Positions 40,341 through 51,189 of a stretch of 64,000 nt of DNA are shown one piece after another. Origin of the DNA: Ichthyophis bannanicus (Eukaryota; Chordata; Amphibia; Gymnophiona; Ichthyophiidae); contig CM066031.1 of the NCBI GenBank assembly GCA_033557465.1, positions 1,666,254,800 to 1,666,318,799 of the forward strand, in the 5' to 3' direction. A program made the position numbers and the translations under genes. Position 1 is the first letter of the stretch. Each line of letters starts with the position of its first letter. The notes beneath the pieces were generated by a model. The model searched no databases and was not told the origin of the DNA. It saw only the letters and a program-made list of their open reading frames with translations.

Positions 40341-40942
40341 ACTGCTTTGTTACATCCCACGTGTCTGGATTAGACTGGAGGGATGATAAGGAAGGTGCAA
40401 TTAGATCTTCCCTGCTTATTGTCTTTCCTTGAGTCCCTCCAGTCCAGTCCAAGACCCGCCGCCCTCTATTATTGTTGGCTTGATTCCAGCCTTCCGTATA
40501 TCAGGGCGTGTGGGGGTTGGGACCAATCTTTGCTTGGGACTCTCCCGGGTATGCCTTATAAGTTCTTTATAAGATTTTAGTTATTTCCAACTCTGTAATG
40601 GCGCAGAATGTTGAATTGATAATCTTCCAACTTTGGTTTTAGGTTTCCTCTCCTTCACCTTTTTAAGAGCTCAAGAGGCTGCTTAGGGAAGTATTCGCTC
40701 TGGACTTCCTATTGGTTGGGTAAGCATCTAATACTTACACATTTACAATTTGAGTTCTTGCATCTGCTCTGTTACAAAAATACTGGTGAGAGCGAGCCTG
40801 CATAATTCCCTTTATACTATGACATCAAGATTCTAACCAGTGGTTTATCAGTCTCCATCTGCTGGTAGGCGTGTATAACCCATGCGTTTGGACTGGACTA
40901 GAGGGACTTAAGGAAAGACAATTAGCAGGTAAGATCTAATTG
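40340..40942 (+). mobile_element. DIRS 3' end: internal complementary region plus terminal repeat
   Basis: At 40394-40460 the sequence 'ggaaggtgcaattagatctt', 'ccctgcttattgtctttcct' and 'tccagtccagtcc' is the inverse complement of 40880-40940 ('ggactggactagagggactt', 'aggaaagacaattagcaggt'). This pairing of internal region and terminal repeat is the DIRS 3' signature. No recombinase is recognisable upstream. Confidence 0.7.
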
Positions 40943-40949
40943 CACCTTA

Positions 40950-42110
40950 AGAGGCAGTTGCCCTGAACTCTCTGAAAGTTCAGGTGGTGGCTGGTGGTGT
41001 TCTACAGGGCTCGCATCCAAGGAATGTCATGGTCAGTGCACCCAATATTTCTCCGCTTCCTCAAGGGAGCAAAATAAATTTGGCCGCCATTGAGTCTAGT
41101 TGTTCCTAAGTGTAGCATTTTCATGGTGTTGAAGGCACTGAAGGGGCCTCCATTTGAGTCTATTTGCAAGACCTCTCTCAAGGATTTGACCCTTAAGGTG
41201 GCATTCCTGGTGGTCATAGTGTCTGCTAAGCAGGTGTCAGAGCTGCTTGCCTTGTCCTGCAAGGAGCCTTTCATGGTCATCTCAGCAGCTTCTGTCTCCT
41301 TGCAGATTGTGTCGTCCTTTCTCTTCTCTTGTCATCTTAGCAGGATTGTCATTCTGTCCCCTCAGAGGAGGTGGATCTTCAGAGGGACTCTTTGTTACAT
41401 CTAATGGAATTACGGAGTGTTAATCAAGTACTAGGAAATTGCCAACCTTTTTTGCTGGTCAGACCATCTATTTGTCCGCTTTGAGGGCCCAAGGATAGGG
41501 CTGGCAATGGCCAAGCCCTCTATCGCCTTTTGGATTAAGGAGGTCATTAGGTCAGTATTCCTTCTGGCTAGTAAGCGGGGGCTGGAGGGACTCAAAGCTC
41601 ACTCCACTAGGACTCAAACTTCCTCTTGGGCAGAGTCCACCTTGTTGTCTCACATTGTCTACCTAGTCTCTCTGAGCACCTTTGTGAGGCACTAGAGGTT
41701 GCTTGTGGGAGCTGTAGCGGCTGGCACCTTTGGCAGGACAGTCCTATCCAGAGCTTCATCTTCTTCCTAATATGACTGCTTGGGTATATCCCATGCATTT
41801 GGACTGGTCTAGAGAATGATAAAGAAGGAGAAATCTTATCTGTTAATTTTCTTTCCTTGAATGCTGCAAGACCAGTCCAGGACTTGCCCTGTAAGGTTCC
41901 TATTACAGTGTGAGAAGCTCTGCTGCCTTATGATTGCATTGTCATTTCACTCTTGGGAAGTGTCATACTGGCTTCTCTCAATGCTACAACAGTATAGATA
42001 CCTAGTGATGACATCACTGATTTGCTCAAGTCTGCCATCACCTGCTGGCAAGGGAGCATAACCCATTTGTCTGGACAGGACTAGCAGGATTCAAGAAAGA
42101 AAATTATCAG
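40950..42110 (+). mobile_element. DIRS recombinase, ICR and 3' terminal repeat (separate copy)
   Basis: A recombinase trace (41050-41760) is followed by an ICR-like segment at 41785-41885 ('tttggactggtctagagaat', 'ttctttccttgaatgctgca', 'agaccagtccaggactt') and a terminal repeat at about 41995-42110 ('aaagaaaattatcagataaa' near its end). Wording resembles, but is not identical to, the neighbouring 40340-40942 end, so two related DIRS 3' ends lie in tandem. Confidence 0.7.
41050..41760 (+). pseudogene. DIRS tyrosine recombinase with catalytic Tyr codon changed to stop
   Basis: Visible blocks are FESICKTSLKDLTLKVAFLVVIVSAKQVSELLAL (the box I arginine of SARR is lysine here), HLSRIVILSP and GLEGLKAHSTRTQTSSWAESTLL with the HxxR motif kept. 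FVRH is then followed by TAG where RHYRL is expected, at about 41694. Between 41405 and 41500 the frame is broken. Two catalytic positions are lost, so it is inactive. Confidence 0.75.
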
Positions 42111-43559
42111 ATAAAATTTCTTCTTGTAGTTCTGAGGATCCACCTTAGCTCTCCTTGACATACACAGGGAAAAGTCTGATGGATTTCTCCCACAGATTTG
42201 TGAAATTCAAGGATTGTGTCAGCCTTGAAACAGACTGAAATCCACATGGTTCAAGTTCTACCATGAAAGATTTGTAAATCTCTATTCAGAACTATGTCAT
42301 ACATTATCTCGTGCACCTGGATCAGATCAATCTGCATTAACTGCTGATGTACTGTTTGCAATAGCATTCCATGTGAGATCATTTATAATATGACAAACAT
42401 GGCTGACTTCAGATATTCAAGAGAAAAACGGGTTGCTGCTTGAAGACTTTCAGAACAAAGAGAGAATACATTTTGTAACTAGTTAAAAGTATACATATTG
42501 CTACTTGATGTATGGACTTTTGAAACATTACGCAGCGCAGTTCAGGTCTCGTTTATATTTAAATTCAGATATTAGTATGTGATAACAAATGTTTCAAAGA
42601 TTCATTGTAAATTGGTCTGTTCAAAAGCATATTGAATTTTCTTTTTACTCTTGCCACTTCAATAGTGGAGGAACCTGCCTCATCAATATTAAAATTTGTG
42701 TATGCACTTGCAAAATTTAGGCACATCTTCAGCTGCTTATGTTAATATTTTATAAAGAGAAGTAGGCAGCTACTTTGCTTTATAAAATAGGTTTAAAATA
42801 GGCACATTTTGGCTGTCTTAAACTAGGTGTCCTGTTATAAAATTGCCCTCTAAATGTAGGAAGCCATTTTTAAATGGTATACACTGACCAGTTGACTTTT
42901 GGCTTGTGTATCTGCTATACCTTCAAAGTCAATCCGTTGGTTTCAATTCCATTCATCAAGCTTTGTAAAGAAAGGAAAAGACTGGGGCATTTTGAACAAA
43001 GTAGTTAATTAACATTTAGAATCCATGACTGTGATTAAGAAAGGTTTTTCTCTCATGCTATGCCTTTTGGAAAGCTAGTTTTTGATAAACAGGCGTTATT
43101 AGTTGGTAGCAGACTATGAAATAAAAATATTTTGCTGGTATGCAAACGTGATCTTTATGTCCTCAGCCTTTTGCCAAAACAGGTAACAAAAGTATCTAAA
43201 AGTAAATCAGTACTAGGAATCTTCCTGGTCAATAAAAAAAAATAATTTGAAATAATTTTGTTTTAAATAACATTTGGGTTATAAAAAGAATGGCAGAAGT
43301 CTGTATTAGGATGGACCATAATAAAATATGGCAATTTTAGCTATTTTCAGATCCTTAGAGATGGTCCATACAGAAAACTGTTAAAGCATATTGGCCAAGG
43401 AGTGGGGCAAGATTATTAAAAGTTTGTGTGTATTAAAAAAAAGTTAATGTGCATTAGTGCTGCCACAGCGTATGTTTACGAAAATGTGATAGTTTACTTT
43501 GCATTTAGTATTAAGCTCACTCCTTTCCAGGAGAAGATCAAGGCAACTTACATTCAGGT
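42111..43559. other. Unassigned AT-rich DNA
   Basis: No gene is recognised. 42700-42850 has 'atattttataaagagaagta' and 'ctgttataaaattgccctct', edges of the AT-rich MITE-like family seen at 47710. Confidence 0.4.
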
Positions 43560-44655
43560 TGTTAAGTGCCATCGAGTCGGTGTCGACTCCTGGTGACCCT
43601 CTGGATAGTTGACCTAAACTTTGTTTGGTCTTTAGTCAAGCCGTTCATTGTTGATAGAATGGTCTCCATAGCTGCTGTTATTGTATCGATCCATCTCCTT
43701 GCCAGCCTTCCTCTTTTATGGTGACCTTCTACCTTGCCAAGCATTATGTCTTTCTTCAATGATATCTCTCTTCACATGATGTGTCCAAAGTATAAAAGTC
43801 AAAGTCTTGTCATCTGAGCTTCTAAAGAAAGCTTAGGTTTGATCTCCTATAGTACTGACTGGTTTGTTCTTTGGGCAGTCCATGATATACACAACACCGT
43901 AATTCAAAGGCATCAGTTTTCTTCCTGTCTATCTTTTTCACTGTCCAACTTTTGCATCCATATGACGTTATTGAAAATACCATGGCCTGGACAAGTTGCT
44001 TCTTTGCATGGAGAACATCTCTTAAAAATCTTGTCTAGGTCCTTCACAGCCATTCTACCAAGAGCAATATGTCTTTGGATTTCTTGACTGCTAGTCCTTT
44101 CTTTATTGCTTGTTGATCCAAGAAAGTTAAAGCTGTCAACTATTTCAATTTCTTCTCCATCAATGATGAACTTATTGATTTTGCCAGTTGTTAGGATCTT
44201 TGTCGTCTTAACATTAAGGTGCAGACCCATTTTAAGACTATGTTCCTTGATCGTGAGAAGCAAATGTTTCAGATCATCTTCACTTTCAGCCAGTAATGTG
44301 GTATCATCAGCATAGCGAAGGTTGTTGATGAGTCTCCCACCAATCTTCACATCTCTATTGTCTTCATACAGTCCTTCTCTGATGATTTGTTCTGCATATA
44401 AATTAAACAGGTAGGGGGAAAGTATGCAGCCTTGTCGTACACCTTTGCTGATTTTAAACTATTCTGTTTCTCCTAGTTCTATTCAAACTGTTGCTTCTTG
44501 ATCACTGTAAAGGTTGTGCAAGAGAATGATCAGGCGTTCTGGCATACCCATGCTTCTTAATGTGGCCCAGAGTTTCTCATGGTTTATACAGTCAGAAAGA
44601 AGCCTTGCTGTAGTCAGTAAAACACATATGGATATCCTTTTGGTATTTTGTCTTT
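43560..44655 (-). mobile_element. BovB-like RTE LINE, 5'-truncated, antisense
   Basis: The 3' end at 43560 (plus 'gttgttaagtgccatcgagt') precedes, in antisense, the C-terminal motifs MLGKVEGHHKRGRLARRWID and the RT trace. Upstream, traces of WATLRSMGMPERLIILLHN and the palm stop at about 44655. About 1.1 kb remains. It is the same family as 11318-16607, with fewer lesions. Confidence 0.8.
43913..44350 (-). pseudogene. RTE RT active-site fragment
   Basis: The 145-residue frame has KIGGRLINNLRYADDTTLLAESEDDL at residues 2-27, so YADD is kept. It continues SLKMGLHLNVKTTKILTTGKINKF and EEIEIVDSFNFLGS, then shifts near residue 110. Flanking frames hold the rest, so the gene is broken. Confidence 0.8.
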
Positions 44656-44669
44656 TCAACGTACATCCA

Positions 44670-45270
44670 GGTACAATATAGTTTTATGGTTTATTAAAAA
44701 CTTGATATACTGTCTCTCAAAAATATCAAAGTGGTGTACAATAAAATCAATAAAAATAATACAAGAAATAGAAAGGAACTCCATAAAAACACAGAACAGT
44801 GTGAAAGAATAGTGAAAGAGTAGGTGGGGGGGAGGTTCAAGGGAAGCAGAACTTAGTTGGTCTGAGACAAGAGCGCATAGGCCTGTTGAAAGAGGTAGGT
44901 TTTTACAGCAGCCTTAAATTTTGAGTATGAATCCTCCAGACAAATATAAGTTGGTGTGTGCTTTCCAAGTGAGCCTGTGACGGGAGAGGAAGAAATAAAC
45001 GATTGGCATGGATGGAACATAAAATTCAAACAGGTGCATAAGGGATGGGGAGGGAGGGATTAGGAGGAGAGGTAGGGGGGATTACTGGAAAGCATAATTT
45101 TGTGAATAGGTGTGAGACGTTTGTACTGTGAACGAAAATGAATTGGAAGCCAGTGGGTCTTGATGAATAATGGAGTCACATGGTCAAATCTAGTAGCGTG
45201 ATGTAAGAGGCATATGGCAGTGTTCTGCACAGATTGTAAGCATGCAAACTGGGTATTGGGTAAACAGGAA
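44670..45270 (-). mobile_element. L2-like LINE 3' end, antisense
   Basis: The plus strand begins 'ggtttattaaaaacttgata', then 'atatcaaagtggtgtacaat', the complement of an L2-like 3' tail. Antisense coding trace VTPLFIKTHWLPIHFRSQYK near 45190-45125 corresponds to the ITPILxxLHWLPI motif. Confidence 0.6.
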
Positions 45271-45281
45271 TCGATGATAGT

Positions 45282-45420
45282 TCCCTGTCCCCAAAGGGCT
45301 TACAATCTACATTTATACCTGAGGCAATGGAGGGTTCAGTGACTTGCCCAAGGCCAGAAGGAGTGCCAGTGGGATTTGAACCCTGGTCTTTCTGGCTTTA
45401 GGCTGCTGCCCTAAGCACTC
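45282..45420 (-). mobile_element. tRNA-derived SINE fragment, antisense
   Basis: 'tgtccccaaagggcttacaa', 'gaggcaatggagggttcagt', 'gacttgcccaaggcc' and 'gggatttgaaccctgg' (the B box complement) match the SINE core and head in antisense. Confidence 0.75.
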
Positions 45421-45529
45421 TCCAAAAAAATTAGCACAGGAGTAGCACCAGACCCTTGCTAGCGAATGGGAGCATGCATGGCATGTCGCCATGCAGCTAA
45501 CAGGACTCCAACACGTTTGTCACGAGTAC

Positions 45530-46116
45530 TGTTGTAGCAGCAAAGCGCAGACAAACCAATGATACCAGGAGTCTGTTCAGAAGGTCCAAATCATTTATTT
45601 GTGCACAAGTCTCAAGCAGAATCAAATTCAAAATGGCTGAGCAAAGTTTTCAAGCATTACAACAACTTTTATAGACTTTTGTTCCATTCTAGGTATAGAA
45701 AAACATTTCATTGGTCCCGGTAACCTCCTGTACCTCCTGTACCTCTTCTATTGGTCCCGGTACTGATAAGTTTATCCAATTATGTCCCTTCTGTGGGCAT
45801 GACACCTGCCTGCCCCCCTTCTAGTCCCAATTACAATGGTCAGTTCATCAACTTGTTACTTTCACACTCTCAAGGTTATAGAACCAATTTGTGCATACAG
45901 AAGAGCAAGGTTCTGTAACTCATCTGTCAGCACTCCTCATTATTTCTCTGCAGATGTACTTTTTCTTATCAGTAACTTTTAAACATGTCTTTTCTGTATT
46001 TTTCCATTTCTCAGTTCTGCAGTTCTGCTTACCTAAGCTAATTCAATACTTCTACTGAGTTCTATCTTACAATAGCAGCATATTGGGGGATGTGCAATCC
46101 TATATGCCTCTCCACA
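45530..46116 (-). mobile_element. Solo LTR of an endogenous retrovirus-like element
   Basis: In antisense the 587-bp segment starts 'tgtggagaggcatataggat' and ends 'tttgctgctacaaca', so it has TG...CA ends. It contains a TATA-like 'tctataaaagttg' (plus about 45667-45679) and a downstream 'aataaatgatttgg' polyadenylation signal (plus about 45588-45601), in the right order for U3-R-U5. A short direct repeat 'ggtacaggaggtacaggagg' lies in U3. No gag, pol or env flanks it, so it is a solo LTR. A target duplication was not found. Confidence 0.55.
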
Positions 46117-46550
46117 GGCCTCATTTACAGGTCAAGCTAGCCATGCTGGCCTGCCTATGTCAGACACCGTGGGTCACAGGCCTGCACCTGCCACACTGTG
46201 GGTGCAGTCACTGCCACCCATTGCAGTGGCAGTAAGTGCGCAATGTACTAACTGCAGCATTGACGGTGAATCTGCGCTATTGATGCCCGCACTAACTGCA
46301 GTGTGCACTCGATGGCCACCTTCTTCCCCTAACCCGCCCAGTCTCTGCCTCATGCTAGGTGGTTAGTGCGGGAATTTTAGCATCTCTGCTTTTTTAGTGT
46401 GCGCAAATGATTATCGCATGCTAACCGTTAGCACACTTTAGTAAACACGCTCCATTAACTTTCGTTAATATACATTAACCTTTAATAAATATGCCCCATT
46501 ATGAGGAACCATGCAGTGTAGTTGCACAGGTTCCACCTGCTTATCTGAAT
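46117..46550. other. Unassigned DNA with MITE-edge motifs
   Basis: 46436-46458 contains 'agcacactttagtaaacacg' and 46470-46498 'ttaacctttaataaatatgc', edges like those of the palindrome at 49798. No gene is seen. Confidence 0.4.
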
Positions 46551-47709
46551 CGAGAACAAACGCTTCCTCTGTTGTTATGCTAGTACATTTCATGGGACGA
46601 GAAAATCACTACAAACCATGCGTGTCAAAAGAGAAATACCAAATAAATCTCGACCACTGCCTATAATACTGATGAGTCCTTTTAATGTAAAAAAACCTGA
46701 AACTAAAACACATTTCACAGTCACTTTCATAAAGTGTATTATTCTTTGTACATTTTTATTGCAATAGAGCATTATTCTCAAAACTAAACTTCCTCTTTCT
46801 GTCTTTTGACTTTCAGATTCTTCTGGTGTTTTTACTATCATAAAAATAAAAAAAAGTCTCTGTAGTAGTTTGCCATTTATAGTTTGGTTATCTCTCTTGA
46901 TTCTGTCTGCCTCTAGCAGCAGCCATTTTGTGTTTGGGCACAGAGACATCAGAAGGTAGAACCTTGAATAGAAAATGGCTATCCAAGTAGCAGTCACCAG
47001 AGAAGCTCAGAAACATATTAGTTACACAGCAAATGAAATTACTGAAAAGTCCCTTTTTTCTAAAAACTAAATGAAAATCTAAACATGAGCTCCCAAGGCT
47101 TTTAAATGCTTTTCTCTCCCTCTTTACTGCTATAAATGTGAAATTTTTAATGGTGGTGTAGAGAACATTTTCACTGATTTGAAAACTAAACTGGACACAG
47201 TTGTAACAACATCAGAGAGAACCATGTGTATTTAAGCACAGTACGTTTCAGTTTACCTAACTGCTTTTTCACTGGCCCATCAATAATCTGTTTATTATAT
47301 TATCTTTCTCTTTATGCGTGTCTAATAGCAATTTGTTATCATTAGACATCTATTCACAAGCTGCCTGAAGACTGTGTCCTTGAGCAAATAATTGCTTCTT
47401 CATAGAATGTAGAATGGAGTACACCTGTAATAACAAAGACGGGGAACAGCGTGCATAGACCTCTATCTTTTCATGGATGTTTAACTGCATTGCAGTGGAG
47501 GCGGCTCTTTCACAGTCTCAGTGATATTAAAGGTCATGTCCTAGTGTTACCTCTTCCTGTTTGAACTGAATAGAGTGTAAATGTTTATCTCGGCTAGAAA
47601 CAGGAACACTGCCTAGATTTGCCACATGCTTTGCAGGTCATAAAACAGGAAGCTGTACAGAAAAGGCCATCAAATATCCTTTCTCAGCTGTTCATCATTA
47701 AAGACTCGA
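46551..47709. other. Longest stretch lacking recognisable repeats
   Basis: I recognise no transposable element, coding exon or RNA gene. A 135-codon minus frame (46997-46590) has no known domain. The stretch may be single-copy and could hold conserved non-coding sequence, which cannot be judged from one genome. Confidence 0.4.
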
Positions 47710-48050
47710 GAGGTAATTTTATAAAGGATCTTTTGCTCACAAAGGGCTTTATAAAATTATACCAGAGGTTATGTGCATAAAGGTACACATGATGACAAGA
47801 AGGTACTTTTATAGGACGCATGTGTAGGTGTGTTCTGGGGCAGAGTTGGAATTGCCACCTTTGTTTTATAACATATGCACTAACATTTCTGCACTGCTGC
47901 CAAGCAGACATGTTTAGCTGATATTTCTACCGATTTACCTCTAGCATTTTATAAAAACACACTGGCACCTATGTGTCTTTAGAAAATAGGCTGAAATTAA
48001 GCACCTACATGGCCTTCACACATAGATGACTTGATTAGAAAATTACCTCC
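47710..48050. mobile_element. AT-rich MITE-like element with short terminal inverted repeats
   Basis: Ends 'gaggtaattttataaagg' and, inverted, 'ggaggtaattttctaatc' bound about 340 bp of non-coding AT-rich DNA with internal 'ttttataaaa' phrases. The right flank is a C-run, so no duplication can be read. Similar edges occur near 9890, 24985 and 42830. Confidence 0.5.
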
Positions 48051-49797
48051 CCCCCCCCCTTGTATATTTTTTTTGCTATTTCTGCTATGCCAGATTTCCC
48101 CAGTAGTATGGCTAGGTTTTAGAGCAACTTTCAATTACGAAAACACAATTGTGGCTAGGGAGGGTGATTTTCAAAGCCATTTTGACCTTTTACAAAATTG
48201 CCTGCCCAATACACAGGAAGAAGTGTGCCCATGATGCCCTTTTGCACGCACTTTTACATTTCAAGGAGTGGTGCTGAGGCTGTGTTTGCACATGGAGGCG
48301 GGTTTTTGCATGGGACGGGACATCTAGATCATAAAAGGGATATCCAAGTCGAGATGTTTATAATGTCCTAAGTATTTGACTAAAGATTTGCTGAATGGAA
48401 AGCCCTTTGTAAAATAGTGGAAGAACATACAGGATTACTCATTTACAAAATTGCCAGGGAGGACAGCCATTTTAGCAAAAAAAAAAAAAAATTAAAAATG
48501 TGTCTTCACTTGGGATTTTAACATTTAACCTTTTAAGCGACAATTTTGCAGCTCAATAGCACTACTTGCACATGTTAAGCGGCAGACTTTAGAGAACTGG
48601 ACCTCCAGGATGAGTCAGTTAAGAAGCTAAACTAAATAACTGTATTTTTTAATCTGTGGACATGGCTTTACATACCAGAAAAGTAAGCACAATTGGCCCC
48701 TCAATGACCTGGTGCAAACCCTAGGTCCAAATGAGCACTTGAGGAACCTTTTGCTATAGTAACAGCCCAAATTACAGTGCAATAACTACAAAGTGGTAAT
48801 TGTTGGGAGTGTGCCAGGCATCTACCCATACAGAAGAAAAACCTTTGCTGTGTGATGAATGCAGATAGCATGGATATGCTGCTGATTGCTTCCTAGTCAG
48901 GAGGTGGTAACTTCATATACTGTAGTCCATAGGCATCAGTGACATCAGTGTGCAGCAAGAAACTATGTGCTAACTGTAAGGCACTGCCCACGCCCATTTC
49001 TGACCCCATTCCAGGATGTGCAGTTAGCATGTGAATTGGCATGCGCTGTCATGCCAGTGTGTGGCAATGGTTACTGTGTCGTGCACTAACAATTACAACA
49101 CTTTACTAAAAGGTCCCATTAATCGATATGACTGCTTTGGAGCAGGTGTAAATGCTGACATCCACATTTTGTAATATACTTGTGTGTTTACATTGTAAAA
49201 TAGGAAATATATGCATACCTTAGGTCCTACCCAAACCATGTGTGCAATCGGCCCCCTTCCAAATTGGAGATTCCTGTGGGATGTAAGCATGTAAATAGCG
49301 GTCTTATCAAATTATCATTACACATGTACATGGCCTCCATATGTAAAACTCCGCCATTTTAGACAGGTGAAAGACTTTTCAATCTGCTGGAACGGCCTCC
49401 TTAGGCATGTCGTTTTGTATTTTAAAAAATATGCCCAGATATATTTTTCTGAAAATCCATTTGAATCAGCAGGTGTAAGTTGTTTGTGGGCGGCTTTGCT
49501 GGGATGATTTTCAAAGGGAAAGTATCTGTGTACATTCCACTTGAAAACTGGATGTTCATATTTGATTTAAAATGTAGGTAATGTTACAAAATCATTCCCT
49601 AAAGTAGCAATGCTGACAAAAAATAGATAATATAAGTATCATGTACCCAATGGTGAATTCATCCAAATCTGGGGTGTTAGAAAAATATATGGCCAAAAGA
49701 TATTTCCGTTTAGTGAATAAAAGTAATCACATCTTTCTTTATATAAAACCTGATTGTGAGACTTATAGTTTGCTAGTCCCACTATTATGAATCTATG
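48051..49797. other. Unassigned AT-rich DNA with scattered MITE-like edges
   Basis: No gene. A C-run lies at 48049-48058 and an A-run at 48478-48491. 48940-49120 ends 'cactttactaaaaggtccca' and may be another palindromic MITE. Confidence 0.4.
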
Positions 49798-49931
49798 GCA
49801 CATGTTTACTAAAGGTTTTAACGCACGTTAATAAAATTAGCACGCATTACGTGCACACAGCCCTTTGATTTCCATGGGCTCAGTGGAACTTAACAAGCTT
49901 TAACGTCTTTGTCCTTTAGTAAACATGACCC
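49798..49931. mobile_element. Small palindromic MITE
   Basis: 'catgtttactaaagg' at 49801 and 'cctttagtaaacatg' at about 49913-49927 are exact inverted repeats around roughly 100 bp. 'ctatg' flanks both sides (49793-49797 and 49931-49935) and may be the target duplication. Confidence 0.65.
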
Positions 49932-50235
49932 TATGCTGGTCCTTATTACCAGAAGCCAGTGCAGAGGTTGCAGTCATACATGACGAACATTTCTTGGCAC
50001 CTTTGCTACTTAATAGCTTTCAGAGAAAAAGGGAGAAGGATCTGTGGTGTCAGTATTATTATGATTATTATTAATAACATTTCCATACATTAAATCCTAC
50101 CGCAAGAAGGAAGTTGAAGCAATGTGTTTTTGGTTAGAGATTGGCAAAAACTTACACATATGATTAGCAGCCCTTTCCCTGACTCATAGGTCTATGTTGT
50201 GGCCACACCCCTGGCCAGAGAGACCCTGGGGCTGC

Positions 50236-50276
50236 TTTATTTAGGCGTTTTTTATAGTAAAAAACGCCTAAATAAA
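50236..50276. repeat. Perfect 19-bp inverted repeat with 3-base loop
   Basis: 'tttatttaggcgtttttta', then 'tag', then the exact complement 'taaaaaacgcctaaataaa'. It lies immediately upstream of the SINE at 50281. Confidence 0.85.
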
Positions 50277-50280
50277 GGGA

Positions 50281-50575
50281 GGGAGGAGTGGTCTAGTGGT
50301 TAGGACAAGATACTTCAAGCCAGAGGGCCAGGGGTTCAAGTCCCACCTGGGGACAGCAATCTCAGGCCAGAGGGACTGGGATTTCTAGTCCTGTAGGCAC
50401 TCCTTGTGGTCTTGGGCAAGCCACTTAACCCTCCATTGCCCATGTTCCCTGTAAGTATTAGTGTATGCGTCTCATATCCCCTCGTGTTAAATGTATCCCC
50501 CAATTGACCGCTTTGACCCAGTGAAAAGCAGGATATAAATACAGCTAAATAAATAAATAAAAACATGGGAGCAAA
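50281..50575 (+). mobile_element. tRNA-derived SINE with L2-like 3' tail
   Basis: The head 'ggaggagtggtctagtggtt' carries the A box and 'ggggttcaagtcccacctgg' the B box. The shared core 'ggcactccttgtggtcttgg' and 'cttaaccctccattgccc' follows. The tail 'accgctttgacccagtgaaa', then 'gcaggatataaatac' and (aaat)n, matches L2 3' ends rather than RTE. It is non-autonomous, probably L2-dependent. Confidence 0.85.
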
Positions 50576-50599
50576 CCTTTGCTTTATTTGGGAGGTAAT

Positions 50600-50930
50600 T
50601 TGTCTAAAGGAACGTCCCTTTTTTATGTGGGGTCCCTCAGGGGTCTCTTCTGGCGCCTACCCTTTATAACATTTTCCTTTCTCCCTTGGTCTCGTTAATT
50701 CGGTCATTGGCATGCAGTTCATATGTCTATGCAGATGACATCCAGATATTGTTTGCTATTGGCTCTTTTTCCTTGGACATTTCCCCCCCAGCAGCATGTC
50801 TTGCAGGAGTGACTGATCGTCTTAGATATCACAAACTAGTCTTGAACGCTTCCAAATGTGAAGCTGTCCTCTGCCTATTGTAGTTTCTTCTATCACATGC
50901 GCCCCCCCTTCTTCGTTGTGACTCTGTTGT
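50600..50930 (+). pseudogene. L2-like RT fragment
   Basis: Frames read CGVPQGSLLAPTLYNIFLSPLVSLIRSLACSSYVYADDIQILFAIG, with the RT motif QGSxLxPxLYN and active site YADD at about 50727-50738, then VTDRLRYHKLVLNASKCEAVL. A TAG at 50881 ends the frame. The clade is L2-like, but Rex1 or another related clade cannot be excluded. Confidence 0.6.
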
Positions 50931-51044
50931 CATGCGCTGCTTCCTCTTAGATTCAACTCTTTCTTCAAGGTCCCAAATTTCTGTGGTAATAAGGTCCTCC
51001 TTTTTTGCTGCCTATAAGATTAGATCGGACAAAACTTGGCTGAG

Positions 51045-51185
51045 CATTCATGAGCTTGAATTACCATGAGAGGTAATGAGGAGCTGCAGAGTGAATTTAT
51101 AGCTTCATTGGAGAAGCTTGAAGTATATGTGTAATCTGATGGGAAGCCTGTATAGTGACTTGAGAAGAGGTGCTATGTGCTCATG
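51045..51185 (-). pseudogene. L2 C-terminal fragment, antisense
   Basis: The reverse complement reads EHIAPLLKSLYRLPIRLHIYFKLL, a degraded form of the HITPLLKxLHWLPI motif. The reverse complement of 14650-14590 (L2) is similar. Confidence 0.5.
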
Positions 51186-51189
51186 AAAT

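Noticed and set aside
46590..46997. 135-codon minus-strand frame in repeat-poor DNA
   Set aside because: Composition is AT-driven, with no domain or signal.
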